NCBI RefSeq assembly: GCF_932526225.1 | Contig: NC_064044.1 | Span: 13,096,953 to 13,160,952 of the forward strand | DNA length: 64,000 bases | Direction of reading: 5' to 3' | Source of the DNA: Nematostella vectensis | Taxonomy: Eukaryota > Cnidaria > Anthozoa > Actiniaria > Edwardsiidae | Shown here: positions 10,548 through 22,287 of the stretch, in pieces | Layout of the letters: the number at the start of each line of letters is the position of its first letter | How positions within the stretch are numbered: the stretch's first letter is position 1 | Position numbers and translations under genes: made by a program | The notes under the pieces: model-generated | The model's input: the letters and a program-made list of their open reading frames with translations, nothing else | What the model was told of the DNA's origin: nothing | Databases searched by the model: none

Positions 10548-13500
10548 ATGGCGTCTTCAGAACAACAGTCAGCCGATCAGCAACTCGCGCTGGCAATGGC
10601 TTACAGCAACGCCTACAGCAAAAACACAGACTACAATAAAGCAGAAGACGACTCCAGGCATCAACGAGAGGGAAGCAGGGATAGCGACCGCGAAGACAGC
10701 GATAGCAGAAGACGCGGGGGGAACTTTGAACGAAACGACTTGAAGAGAGATAGAGAAAGTACAAGCCGAAGATACACACCTTACGACACAAACCGGAGAT
10801 CACGGTCAAGCGGTGCACCAGAGAAGAAGGTCTTTGTGTCTAATATTCCTTTCGAATCCCGATGGCAAAATCTGAAAGACCATATGAATAAAGGTGAGTG
10901 AATAATTGATGGGGAAACGTCATGCGAGCTAAGCGTTGAATCGAACTTGGTATTTGCGGTGATTTTTTAGGGGTTTGCTTATTGCTTTTGTTAGATTCGT
11001 CTTGATTTGGAAGTGAATAAATCAAGTACGCGAATAACAGATAACAATTTTAAGCGGACATTTTTTTTTTAAATCCATATTTATTCTAATTTTCTTCACA
11101 GAAGCTCTTAACTACAAACTGTAGGAAACCAACTACAAATTATGCGGGGAATAAATTTTTTACTGTAATATAACTGTATTTATTTTCAAGTCTTTAAATC
11201 CGACATGTGTGACAATGTTGTTTTGCTGTTGTTTTGCTTTTGTTTTGAATATTAAAAAAATACAACTTTCCCTGTATTATTTGATACAAATAGAATGTGG
11301 ATGCTTTAGCTGTAATTCCCTGTGATCCAAGCAGATTTAATTTACTATTGAGATGATCATCTCATTTGCATAGGGTTTCATAGCCTATGAAACCATATAT
11401 CATGCAAGTCCAGCATGCTTTGCAAATCCCAACTGTTACGTTATTATTGCTCCAGCATATTGTAATATTTTATTTTCTGTAGTTGTTGGAGATGTCGCAT
11501 TTGCAGAAATCTTTGAGGATGAGAAAGGCAGATCTAAGGTAGGCAATAATATTTTGATAACTACTTGGAGAATTTCTGACCTCTATGCCTTGTTGGTTCT
11601 GTGTGAGAAACAACATATGGCAGATCCAAATATTCTTAAGATAATTTATTGTTACCTTGCCGTGATGGAAGACAGTGCTTATAATTAATTGCTGTTATTT
11701 GTTTGTTTGTTTTTGCAGGGCTGTGGGTATGTTACTATCAACCAATCCTACTCTTCTCTCAACCTTCACAAACACATGCTACTGCAACTCGTATTGTGGT
11801 GTTAACAGGAACTGCTCTCTTCCTTTCATCTGTTAAATGTCAAACTTTATAACGTCATGAAATTGTATGGAATTGAAAAAAGGGATGTTTAGTTCTGTTT
11901 ATAACATAGACTGATAAATTGATCTGCTAAAATTGTAATTATACAAAATTATAGATTTTTTTTTACTTTTTTTCTATCTTGCTTTTATAATAAAAAAAAA
12001 ATACAAAGAATGCCACCCCAAAATCATTTTCAATTTTTTTTCTTGCTATATGCTTTTGTAATCAATCTCAAACTTTCCTTTTGAACATAGCTCTTGCATA
12101 CATTGCATCAAAGTCTATCTGTCTAGTGCTTTTGAGTGCTGTTTCTATTTCTCTTGTTCTCTTCTATCAATATGATTTTATTTCTAGGGTGGTGGAGTTC
12201 ACCTCATCTGAGAGTGCAGAGCGGTGCATCAGTCTGTGTAATGGCCAGGATTTTAATGGACGAAATCTTCTTGTTAGACAAGTACGTTTGCTAAATAGTT
12301 ATTCAGTCATTTATTCAGTTTATTCCCTCTCTGGCAGAAAAGTATTTGTAATCAGAGAACACACTGGTTTGATGTCATAGTGAGCAAGGCTGTCAAAAAT
12401 TGTATTTGAGGTTCACACACACTTGTTTACTAAATATATCTAGTAACCAAATAGATGTAATTATTTTGAACACCTTTGAGCCCAGTGGGTTAGTGCTACA
12501 GTTTGTCAGAATCTGTTTGAGCCCAGTGGGTTGGTGCTACTGTATATCAGAATCTGTTTGAGCCCAGTGGGTTAGTGCTACAGTATATCAGAATCTGTTT
12601 GAGCCCAGTGGGTTAGTGTTTCAGTATATCAGAATCTGTTTGAGCCCAGTGGGTTAGTGCTACAGTATATCAGAATCTGTTTGAGTCTAGTGGGTTAGTG
12701 CTACAGTATATCAGAATCTGTTTGAGCCCAGTGGGTTAGTGCTACAGTATATCAGAATCCATTTGAGTCTAGTGGGTTAGTGCTACAGTTTGTCAGAATC
12801 TGTTTGAGCCCAGTGAGTTAGTGCTACAGTATATCAGAAAAAGGCAAATGCATGACTTTAGATAGTGAACAGTCATATAACTTAACTAGCAATTTCTTGC
12901 ATACTTTTCCTCGACTTGTTTTTGGCATCCTGTGACATCGTCTGTGCATCTGTTAGAGGACAGACACACAAAATTCAGGACGATCAGTTCTGTTTCCATG
13001 GTACCATTTTTTCAGGGAAATTGTGGCCTTTATAATTTCCTTTTACATTTACTTTTCAACCCTCAAGCTAGTTCCTTGATGCTATCCACAGACACGTCCT
13101 GAAGACGAAAACAGAATGCACAGGTCTCGTCTCCGTGGCAACTCGGCATCCCAGTCAGTAGGGGGATCAGGAGGAGGCTTGCCTAGTCTCCTGAACCTGA
13201 GCACCAACCCCATGATGAAGAAATCCAACGACCCCGCAGCCTCTACAGTTTTTGTGACCAATGTAAGGACAGTACTTAGATTTGACCATACTTGATCGAA
13301 CAATGACCTTTATTTTATGATAGCATTTCCTTCTCTTATTGGAAAATACAGTAAAATGACGTCATTGCAAGGGATACATGTTTGGTATAATAACATCCTT
13401 GATACACATAGTGACCTTACTACGTTTTGAACAATACCTTGAGTTTACAATAAGTTTTCTTTCTCCCAAGCCATCATAAAATCCAACTTCTGCTGTAAAT

Positions 13501-16500
13501 TAGTTATTAATATACCGTATTTATCGGCGTATAATGTGCACCTGCATATAATCCATACCCCAATTTTCAAGGCCTTTTAAAAAAAAAAAAAATTTAAAAA
13601 CCCACGTATAATATGCACCCCAATAGAAATAGCAAGGAAATGAGAAACAACCAAAAAAGAAACAGAAATATCATGACGAGATAAATGTTCCGATTCACAA
13701 TTCATTTTTATTTATTTGTACATAAGTACAGTAAATGCTTTTCTACGTCTGAAATTGAAGGTGATAACCACTTTAAACCATATAGGCATAAGCAGCGTAA
13801 CTTAGCACAACTGTAAAGCTGTTGTATTTTCACATGGAACATCGAAATGCGAGCTTGTGTTTGTTCACGACAATTACCGCTATTTTGGATGAGGTGCAAA
13901 GAGTTTGGGTAGAGTAAATTCCAACATGGTGGACAAAAAGAAAATCGTGAAGGGAGTATAAGTAATTGCTGTTTTTTTGGCGAGTTTTGGGGCTTATTTT
14001 CTTACAAAACACATGATAAGAAAATTAAAGATATTCTTCGTTTGGAATACATTTTACCTTGTTATTTTTAAGCAATTTTGTGACTGTTTCTCACCTACAA
14101 TGGGATCACCTCATTTTCTTATTAATTTTGCGCTTTTTATCATACTGTGAACAATGGGTTCCGCATATAATGCGCACCCCGTTTTTCGAGGTTATTTTGG
14201 GAGTGAATAAGTACACATTATATGCCGGTAAATACTAATGCACTAATTCTCCCGTGTTTAGTACAAGTCTTTGCTTTATCAAAGTATGGTTTCCCGCTAT
14301 TCAAAAGTCTTCGCTAGCAGTTTTCACACAATCGAAAATCTTCGAATAATATCAAGCGATCAGCATTCCCTCCTCAAACTAATTCTCCCGTGTTTATTAC
14401 AAGTCTTTGTCAAATAATGGCTTCCCGTTGTTATTAAGTCTACGCTAGCAGTTTTCACACAATCGAAAATCTTCTAAGAATATCAAGCGATCGGCATTCC
14501 CTCCTCAAACTAATTCTCCTCCGTGTTTAGTACATGAGTCTTTGCTTTGTCAAATAAATGGCTTCCCGCTTTTCAAAGTATTTGCTAGCAGTTAACACAC
14601 ATTCGACAATCTTCAAAGAATATCAAGCGATCGGCATTCCCTCCTCAAACTAATTCTCCCGTGTTTAGTAAAAGTCTTTGCTTGGTGAAATAAATGGCTT
14701 CCCGCTGTTTAAAAGTATTATTCGCTAGCAGTTAACACACATTCGAAAATCTTCAAGGAATATCAAGCGATCGCCATTCATTCCCCAAACTAATTCTCTG
14801 TCTAATACAAGTCTTTGTCAAATAAATGGCTTCTCGCTTTTCTAGCTGTTATTAAGCCTTGGATCACACGTTACCGTTTGTCAAACCGTTTATTTTGCAT
14901 CTGTTCGCGGACAGTCTATATGTTCGCGAATTTCGCAAACGTTGTTCGCGATGTTCGCAGTGTCCCTATGTTCGTGAGTGGTACTGTATATGTTTGAGCC
15001 CACTCAAGAATAATGTAATAAGAAGAATCAAAATCAATTAATGTTTCCAATTTGATAACTGGAAAGAAAAATTAATTCAGGGTAGAATATGACAAAGGAG
15101 AGTGATCAGTAGAAAGTTGAGTTTCAAAATCAAGTTATCCTATAGTATTTCTTTATTCTTTCTTTATTCTATTTCCACCAGTTATACTGGTGCGGAAGGC
15201 ACAACAGAGCTAGGCTCCAATTCAAGTGCCCCCTTGAGTGTATTGTTAGTAAGCATTGTAAGCACTGTCACTGGGGGTGGTCACTGCCAGAGGGTTTATT
15301 GCGTCCCCAGTGGTTCTTTTACGTCCCTTCGGTTCAGGTTAATGTAGTGCAGCTTGAAGAGACGGGACCTCCGGTTTAGTGTCCTTATCCGAGAAGACTG
15401 GAAACACGGGAGAATAACTTCAACTCACTTGTGACACAAATTCGAACCAAGGCAGGAACCCGGAAAAATCCCCAGTTTGAGCCAGGATTCGAACCTTGGC
15501 CACAGCGGTGAGAGGCCGACGCGCTAACACACTCGGCCACCCGTGCTTCCACTATTTTTAGAGAGTGACATCATGTTTGTTGTTTCTTCTATAGCTCGAT
15601 TACAAGGTGAACTGGCAGAAGCTTAAAGACACATTCAAGTGCGCTGGTAAGTTTCACACTACTGTATCTTCATCAGACTATCATATTTATTATACAGTAG
15701 TATCATCATGATATCTTCAGGTACCCATGGGTCTAAATTGTCTTCAAATGCTAATTCATTACTAATCCATGGGTAATCTTTCTGAAGGGCATGTCATCAG
15801 AGCAGAAATAATGGAAGATGATGAGAAGAAATCCAAGGGGATGGGCACAGTGCAGTTTGAGACACCCATGGAAGCTATGAACGCTGTTAATTTGCTGCAC
15901 GGGAAGATGTTGATGGATAGAGCCCTGCGTGTACGCATGGTGAGTCAAGAATCTGAATACACCCTTCTATCCTCTGCTTTGCTGTGAAATTTTAGGGGGA
16001 TATATTATGAGAGAAAAGAGCATTTTAGGTTAGCAGGGGTTCTAGTACCCTTATTTGATTCAATTGGATGAAAATATGCTTTTCAGGGTAAAATATGCTA
16101 AAGGGAAAGGTTTGAGATTCAGAACTCAATAAGAAAAGAGGTTGTTTGCACATTTTCTAGGTATAAAATAAATCCGTTTAGAACAAAAGGGTACAGCGGA
16201 AAAACTGAACTTTGCCCTCAGTTCCAACCCTTTCCTGTTAAAATGGGCAGGAAGTTTGGATTAGTCTACTGATCTACTGAACAAACCGGGTGCTAACTGC
16301 CAGAAATAGCCCTGGGCTGATATAGTTTTACTGCCTGCTGTCTACTTTTATGGCATTTCTTAGATCATCTTATCTAATTGTCCAACTTAACTTAAAGGAC
16401 CGTGCAGCTCCTCCTGTACAGAACCAGATGTCGAACCTTGCGACCAATGCCCAGCAGCTACTTGGAGGAGCAGGAGCTAACAACCCTCTTGCCGCAGCCG

Positions 16501-19500
16501 CTGCGAACAACCCCATGGCCTTGTTGCAGTTACTACAGAGTTTGCAGGTTCGTTTGGATATAAGAGCTGTGTACAATGTGGTATAGGCAAGTACTGGTGG
16601 CCCAATTAGCAGAGTGTCTCTCTGCATTGCCTGTGTCTCTTTCCTTCGAGATCCTGGTTAGATTCCCAGTTCAAACATAGGTTGGGTTGGTTCTTACTTC
16701 TGCTTCAAGGGTTTTCTGCCACAACAAACAACAATTTCTATCTAAATTGTGCTATTTGGTCAGACATTTGTATTGCAGCTGCCTAAGGCACCTCCCAATT
16801 CCACCATGTTTTTCTGTGCTCTTGAATTTATTTGGATTTTATATTGTTCTATCCAAAACTAATACTTGTTCAAGAGGTAGGATATTTGGACAGATAAAGA
16901 GTAAGTTACTGTATACCACTATTTTGGGAAGCTTACAGTTGGGATACTGTAAAGTGGAATAGTTAGAACAAACATCCTTGTTCATCAAAACTTCATATAG
17001 CAGTCTGTATCTATTCTGACAAGTTCTGATGAGTCCTTTACATGGGAGCTCATTTCATAATGCCTTGCTCTACTAATTTGAACTACACAAGTTCTAAACT
17101 GTTACAATTTTTTATTTTTTATTTACTTTTTAACAGGGCTTGACAGCTCTTGCCCAGCTAACCGGGCTTGGGGGTGTGGCGAACCTTGGCAACACCCAAC
17201 CACAAACCAACAGCTCCAGCAACCAAAACATGGGCATGGGTGCCAGTCAGAGCATGGGCACCTCAAACTCCTTGCCCGACATGTCCAGCCTGGCTAACCT
17301 TGGTGCCCTGGGTAACCTTGGCAACCTCGGTAACTTCAGCAACATGCAGAGTCCAATGCAGAGCACTATGCAGAGTATGGCAGGGCAGTATGGTGGGTCT
17401 CAGTACAGCACTGGTCAGTATGGGACCAGTACGTCATATGGCACCAGTACACCACAGTATGGGACTACCACCTCAAGTTCTGCTGGGTCGTCCATGAACC
17501 AGGGAGACGCATCTGGAAAACAAGTGTTTGTGAGGAATGTGAGTAGTGGAATCACTCAGACAAGCTGACTAGGGGCCTTTCTCTTTGGAGAGGGGGTGGG
17601 TATTACCCTAGCAAGCTGATATGTGTCTTTCTCTATGGAGAGGGAATGGTATATCTTTAGCAAGATATTAAAGCTGACAAAAGGCCTTTCTTTTTAAGAT
17701 GGGGTGGTATCACCTAAGCAAGCTAATATGGGTCTTGCACTATAAGAATGAATGTGGAAGAGTTTGTGAGAAATGTTAATTCTTGAGCTCTCAAGCAAGC
17801 TGGCAATAGGCCTTTCTCTTTGGTAGTGGGGCTGGAGTGTTTGTTATAAATGTTGGTAGCAGTTGACATGCACCTGACCCTATGCTGATTTGGTATTTAA
17901 CCTTAAGGTGATCACTTGTTCTTGTTAGCTACCCTGGAAGTACACATGGCAAGACCTCAAGGACAAGTTTCGCCCAGCAGGTTAGTGTTTTAGTATATCA
18001 GAATCCATTTGAGCCCAGTGGGTTAGTGCTACAGTTTGTCAGAATCTGTTTAAGCCCAGTGGGTTAGTGCTACAGTATATCAGAATCTGTTTGAGCCCAG
18101 TGGGTTAGTGCTACAGTATATCAGAATCTGTTTGAGTCTAGTGGGTTAGTGCTACAGTATATCAGAATCTGTTTGAGTCTAGTGGGTTAGTGCTACAGTA
18201 TATCAGAATCTGTTTGAGTCCAGTGGGTTAGTGCTAGAGTATATCAGAATCTGTTTGAGCCCAGTGGGTTAGTGCTACAGTTTGTCAGAATCTGTTTGAG
18301 CCCAGTGGGTTAGTGCTACAGTATATCAGAATCTGTTTGAGTCTAGTGGGTTAGTGCTACAGTTTGTCAGAATCTTAGTGCTACAGTATATCAGAATCTG
18401 TTTGAGTCTAGTGGGTTAGTGCTACAGTTTGTCAGAATCTGTTTGAGCCCGGTGGGTTAGTGCTACAGTATATCAGAATCTGTTTGAGTCTAGTGGGTTA
18501 GTGCTACAGTATATCAGAATCTGTTTGAGTCTAGTGGGTTAGTGCTACAGTTTGTCAGAATCTGTTTGAGCCCAGTGAGTTAGTGCTACAGTTTGTCAGA
18601 ATCTGTTTGAGCCCGGTGGGTTAGTGCTACAGTATATCAGAATCTGTTTGAGTCTAGTGGGTTAGTGCTACAGTATGTCAGAATCTGTTTGAGCCCAGTG
18701 AGTTAGTGCTACAGTATATCAGAATCTGTTGTAATTTAGAAATTAACTATGCAATCCTTAGTCTTTGACTGTAAATCGTGTTGTAGTCATCACCAGTATA
18801 CATACTGTAACTGTTATTGTTATTTATTATTACAGCTACATTGGAATTACACTACGTTACAAAATCTTTATAAAAGAACTAAAGAACCTATGAGCCTAAA
18901 ATTATCAAATAAGAACCCTTTTTAAAAGTAACCATTTAGCCTACAATTTGAAACAGGTTTTTAATTTCAACTAGAATTTCAAGGATGGCCAGGAAACTGA
19001 ATTACTGTAATAACTGGGGTAATTATAGGCAGGCAGCTTTATTGCCATTTCATATCTGTATCAGTAACTCAGTAACCTGTCGTTATAATATCTTATTTAG
19101 ATAAGTTATTTTTTAGATACTTATTTGAGAACCTGACTAGCCTAAAATGTCACTAAGCACCCGTTGTATAATAAGAACATGGTAGGTTAACTCGAAAAAT
19201 CCAAAGTGCTAATGAGCTACAATTAAAGTGGCATTTTCACAAGTTTACTTCCGGGGGGCAAACGGAAACCTCAACTAACAAAAGAATCTATTATGATCTG
19301 CGCTATTTAACAAGCCATCCGCAGTTTGTAAACTCTGTTTGTGTTTTGTCTCAAGGTAAAGTCATGAGAGCAGACATCTTGACGGAGCCCAGTGGCCGAT
19401 CAAAAGGTTGTGGGATAGTTGTGTTTGAGACACAAGAGGAAGCCCAGATGGCAATCTGTATCCTTTTTATACCATTGCAATAGAGAGTTGCACTAAGAAG

Positions 19501-20176
19501 TCACACAAATTAAAGCCAAATAAACACAGAAATGACTCCGCTTGTCACGCCAAAGATTGACGAAAAAAAATCTTTCAATGAAAATAAGCCCTGTCTAACA
19601 AAGAAACTTTCTGGCTTATTCGTAAGCGCTGAATAAGTCACCTTTTGTTGTCGTTATTTTACTGCTAAACGCCAAAGAGTGCAAGTTAGCCACCCATAAG
19701 GTCGCATGATTTCTTACTGCAAGTGTCCTATTACATAGATTGACTTTCACGTTCATACAATTAAATTATTTCATAAAGCATCTAAGTAACCTTTTCTTGC
19801 AGCCTCTATGTACTTTCTCCGGTAATGTGCTTGAGTACCCGTCAATGCCAAAGTGCATTGCCTGACAAAGTGCACAATGGCTGTAAAAGACCCAAAATGG
19901 AAGTAATCAGATGGTGAATGAAGGGTGGGGGTGTCGAAAGCATCTTTTCGTAAGCTTAAAAAAACTCTTATGACATTAACCCTTTATTATGGGGCTAGTG
20001 TTGTTGAAAGATACTCTAACAGAGAAAAAGCATGCCAAACGTTTTGGTGTGAGTCCAGTCAGGATATCATTATTTTATGTACATGTCATATACCTTAACT
20101 GTGTTTCACAGCTGCCTTTAATGGTGCCTCATTTGACGGACGTGAGATTGATGTGCGTCTTGACAGGTTCGGCTGA
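10548..20176 (+). CDS. HNRNPM: hnRNP M / MYEF2-like protein with three RRMs, twelve exons
   Basis: This is a nuclear RNA-binding protein of the hnRNP M/MYEF2 family, involved in splicing control. Exons: 10548-10893, 11483-11538, 11719-11726, 12188-12281, 13092-13262, 15595-15646, 15788-15939, 16398-16547, 17137-17538, 17929-17980, 19356-19457, 20112-20176. The joins keep frame and give 549 aa. Residues 30-90 are Arg/Ser/Asp-rich. RRM1 (about 94-168) shows KVFVSNIPF and KGCGVVEF. RRM2 (about 219-293) shows TVFVTNLDY and KGMGTVQF. A Gly/Asn/Met/Ser/Gln-rich linker follows (about 294-470). RRM3 (about 471-549) shows QVFVRNLPW, KGCGIVVF and GREIDVRLDR, and ends the protein as in human hnRNP M. 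The middle linker lacks the Met/Arg repeats of human hnRNP M as I recall them. The third exon has only 8 nt, and the last intron has U12-type signals. Vertebrates have two paralogues; this gene may stand before that split, so the symbol covers both. Confidence 0.92.
11719..11726 (+). other. 8-nt microexon in RRM1 of the hnRNP M-like gene
   Basis: GGCTGTGG sits between TTTTTGCAG and GTATGTT. It joins the exon ending GGCAGATCTAAG to the exon starting GGTGGTGGAG. Only with this microexon does the protein read GRSKGCGVVEF, the expected RNP1 motif. Skipping it shifts frame (8 nt) and destroys RRM1. Confidence 0.75.
12476..12838 (+). repeat. 41-bp minisatellite, about 9 units, intron 4 of the hnRNP M-like gene
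   Basis: The unit runs GTTAGTGCTACAGTATATCA, then GAATCTGTTTGAGCCCAGTGG, 41 bp in all. Variants include TTTGTCAG for ATATCAG and TCTAG for CCCAG. The same unit and the same variants recur in intron 10 of the same gene. Confidence 0.9.
13517..14235. mobile_element. 719-bp element with 25-bp terminal inverted repeats, intron 5
   Basis: GTATTTATCGGCGTATAATG at the left matches the complement of the right end (GTATTTACCGGCATATAATG); 22 of 25 bases agree over the full arms. The TATAATGYGCACC motif recurs inside both arms (about 13538, 13608, 14170). Short frames inside look like noise. This is a non-autonomous DNA element; its superfamily is not certain. Confidence 0.65.
14240..14830. repeat. Tandem repeat of about 135 bp, 4-5 copies, intron 5
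   Basis: CTAATTCTCC(C/T)GTGTTTA marks unit starts near 14243, 14381, 14510 and 14651, with a partial unit near 14789. Each unit contains CGCTAGCAGTT and ATATCAAGCGATC. The copies differ by substitutions and short indels. Confidence 0.85.
15175..15548 (-). mobile_element. tRNA-derived SINE with a conserved central domain, intron 5
   Basis: Read on the minus strand, the 5' head starts near 15547. It shows a pol III A box (TGGCCGAGTGTG, 15529-15540) and a B box (GGTTCGAATCC, 15485-15495), with spacing typical of a Ser/Leu-type tRNA. Downstream, at about 15365-15390, lies GATAAGGACACTAAACCGG then AGGTCCC, which resembles the Nin-type central domain of animal SINEs. The 3' part contains CCACTGGGGACGCAATAAA. 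Family naming needs a search. Confidence 0.65.
17975..18732 (+). repeat. 41-bp minisatellite, about 18 units, starting at the exon 10 splice donor
   Basis: This is the same 41-bp unit as in intron 4. The first, partial unit begins at the splice donor itself: exon 10 ends GCCCAGCAG and the intron opens GTTAGTG, while the repeat reads GCCCAGTGG then GTTAGTG. One unit near 18370 is internally deleted. Every unit carries a donor-like GGGTTAGTG. The rest of the intron to 19355 is unremarkable. Confidence 0.9.
19458..20111 (+). other. U12-type (minor spliceosome) intron, last intron of the hnRNP M-like gene
   Basis: The donor reads GTATCCTTT, an exact match to the minor-class 5' splice site. TACCTTAAC (20091-20099) matches the U12 branch consensus TTCCTTRAC at 8 of 9 bases, and its branch A lies 13 nt before the AG. 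The join restores AISAFNG and GREIDVRLDR at the end of RRM3. The other introns of this gene have ordinary GTRAGT-like donors. Confidence 0.85.
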
Positions 20177-20229
20177 GGGGTGTTCGCTGGACGTAGGGGC
20201 TTGTGACTGGTGGATAATGGTCTTTTTCG

Positions 20230-20680
20230 TGTACCTTCGTGTATTGTAGAAATGCTGATGTTTGAGATTTCCCGTTACCCGTTGTAAAGCAGAGGAATAA
20301 TGCGCCAGTTCACTGTAGAGAGAATGGTTATGAAGTTCTGCCGTGCTGTTTTTAATTACTTCTTCTTTGCTGCTTCCGGAGATGGTTAGAGTGCATTGTA
20401 GAGAAGCCGATGACAAAGTTGTACCATGCTGTTTTCGATGATGGTCTGAGTGCATTGTAGAGAAGCCGATGACAAAGTTGTACCATGCTATGCCTTGCCG
20501 TGCCGTTTTTAATGACTTCTGCTGTGCTGTTTTTTGAAGATGGTCCGAGTGCATTGTAAAAAAGCTGATTACGAAGTTCTGCTTTGCTGATTTTAATGAC
20601 TGATGGCATATTGTTTTACCTTACCTTAGCTAGTTGAAATTGAAGATGGCTTGGGAAGTCTATTGTAGAAATGTTCGAGG
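20230..20680. repeat. Degenerate tandem repeats in the 3' flank
   Basis: GTGCATTGTAGAGAAGCCGA and the following GACAAAGTTGTACCATGCT recur at 20391 and 20450 (59-bp step). A diverged copy lies at 20549, and weaker copies near 20240 and 20305. Long frames here are products of the repeat. This may be part of the 3' UTR of the hnRNP M-like gene; no clear AATAAA was found soon after the stop. Confidence 0.65.
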
Positions 20681-21960
20681 GCTTCTGCGAAGATGTAGTT
20701 CTAGTGTGGCTTCAACAGACTCACGGAAGCTGTTTTTGTATCACAAATACCAGAGGAAGCGGAATTTGTGGAATTAGTTGTAGAGTTTCGATCCCTGAAG
20801 GAACTGTTCTATCGAATTGGCAAACTCGCTACAGGGTTACAAAAGCCATTTGTGTGACGGATGCCAGATGTAGTGGAGTCCCTCTCTGTGACTGCGACCG
20901 TTGTAGAGTTACGATCCCCGATGAAGCTTCCACCTGCTGTAGTCTGCTCTAAGGTTGCGGGCTGGAGGTTTTGCTTGCTCTCTTCGGAGTCATTTAATAC
21001 TCACATCTGACACTTTGTGTGGGGGTTACAGTGAGCTCACTGGTAGCCAAGCGACTCTTGTGAATTTCCACTGTGCATGACTTGGTGGACTGGGGGCTCT
21101 TATGAAGTGTCAGTCACAGTTGCATACATACCCATGCAAGCAGCGACAGTATTGTTTACGTTGAGTGATTCCTATATATTGCTGGTAGTTTCTGAGGCTG
21201 TTTGCACGGGATTTTACCATGTTACCGATATGACCTCCTTGGTTGAGTTACAACACGGTACCACACCCATAATTGCTAACAAACCAGTCACTTGTTTTAA
21301 AGGGGCTACCCAAATTCCCATGAAGCATTGCTCTTGCGGCCATTTTGTTTGTCATCAAACATAAAACATCACATTCTTAAGCACAACGCTCTTAACATCA
21401 GGATTGCTTAGAAAGTCCTAACAAAAAAAAACCCGATAATTTTCCAAAACTCCCGTAGCGATGAAAACTAGAACAATGCAATAAGATTAAACCGAATTGG
21501 CATCATACCCACTTTTCAAAATACTTTCTGTACCCACTCACACCACCCCCATGACTCTTTCTTTCGCATGTCCAGTTAGTAGTGATGCATTAGTGGGCGC
21601 TAGTCGGGAATGAAGTCATGCAAGTGGAAAGATCAGTCGAGGAACAGTTGCTGAAGGGGAATTGTAATCTATCTAGGTTTGCTATAGTTTCACCGCTTAG
21701 GTTAGGTTTTAGTTCTTTTGTTGACTGCTCTTTACTGTAGATTTTTATTCTGATCGTAGTTGCCTGTTGTAGCTTGGGAGTTTTGATTCACATGACATGT
21801 TTGACCTAGATCTGTTTGATCTAGATCTGTCTGACTGTTTTTCATTCACTCTAAAGGTTGACTTACCTCATACACTTAGCACCACACTGGAACAGGCGTA
21901 TTGTTGTATTCTTATAAAGGACCATTGTTATCTTTTGTGGTTGTTGCGTCGTTGATGGGA
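20681..21960. other. Intergenic, no gene seen
   Basis: Frames at 20671-20952 and 21077-21364 have no recognisable motif and no sensible splice partners. Nothing else can be supported. Confidence 0.5.
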
Positions 21961-21964
21961 GAAT

Positions 21965-22200
21965 AACTGGGTTGGAACTTGACGTGGGGTGCGGCTTCTA
22001 CACAGAGGGGAACCTAAAAAAATTGTCAGAGGGGTTGAGGTTCATTTCGATTGTATCGGTTTTTGAAGAGCTATGGTGTGTCTTTAATCTAACACTTAAT
22101 GTATTGGTTTGAAAGGATTTCAGAGATAGGTGGGGTGTGAATTGATGCGGGGTCCGTTTTCTAAAGAGACAGATCTAAAAGGGTCGTCAGAGGGCTAGAG
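21965..22200. repeat. Two diverged copies of a segment of about 155 bp; a third lies beyond the inserted element
   Basis: Related blocks (GATGCGGGGTCCG, TTCTAAAGAGA, GTCAGAGGG) occur at about 21978-22035 and 22133-22190. They occur again at about 23798-23855, on the far side of the 1498-bp element. The element therefore landed in a short tandem repeat. Confidence 0.6.
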
Positions 22201-22287
22201 GCTTACTGAAAGTCTTTTGGTTTTGAAGACAAGTGCGTTCTGGGACGTGGGCAGCTTAAAATTAGATTCATCTTGGTTTGACTAAAT

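Noticed and set aside
15478-15548. Functional tRNA gene on the minus strand
   Set aside because: A and B boxes are present but the sequence runs on into a SINE body and is flanked by intron sequence; it is the SINE head.
16590-16670. Second tRNA-like SINE head on the plus strand
   Set aside because: GGCCCAATTAGCAGAG and CCTGGTTAGATTCC vaguely resemble A and B boxes, but the match is too weak to support.
17168-17497. 109-aa frame overlapping exon 9 of the hnRNP M-like gene
   Set aside because: Shadow in another frame of a repetitive coding exon.
20129-20554. 141-aa minus-strand frame
   Set aside because: It is generated by the degenerate tandem repeats; no similarity to a known protein is visible.
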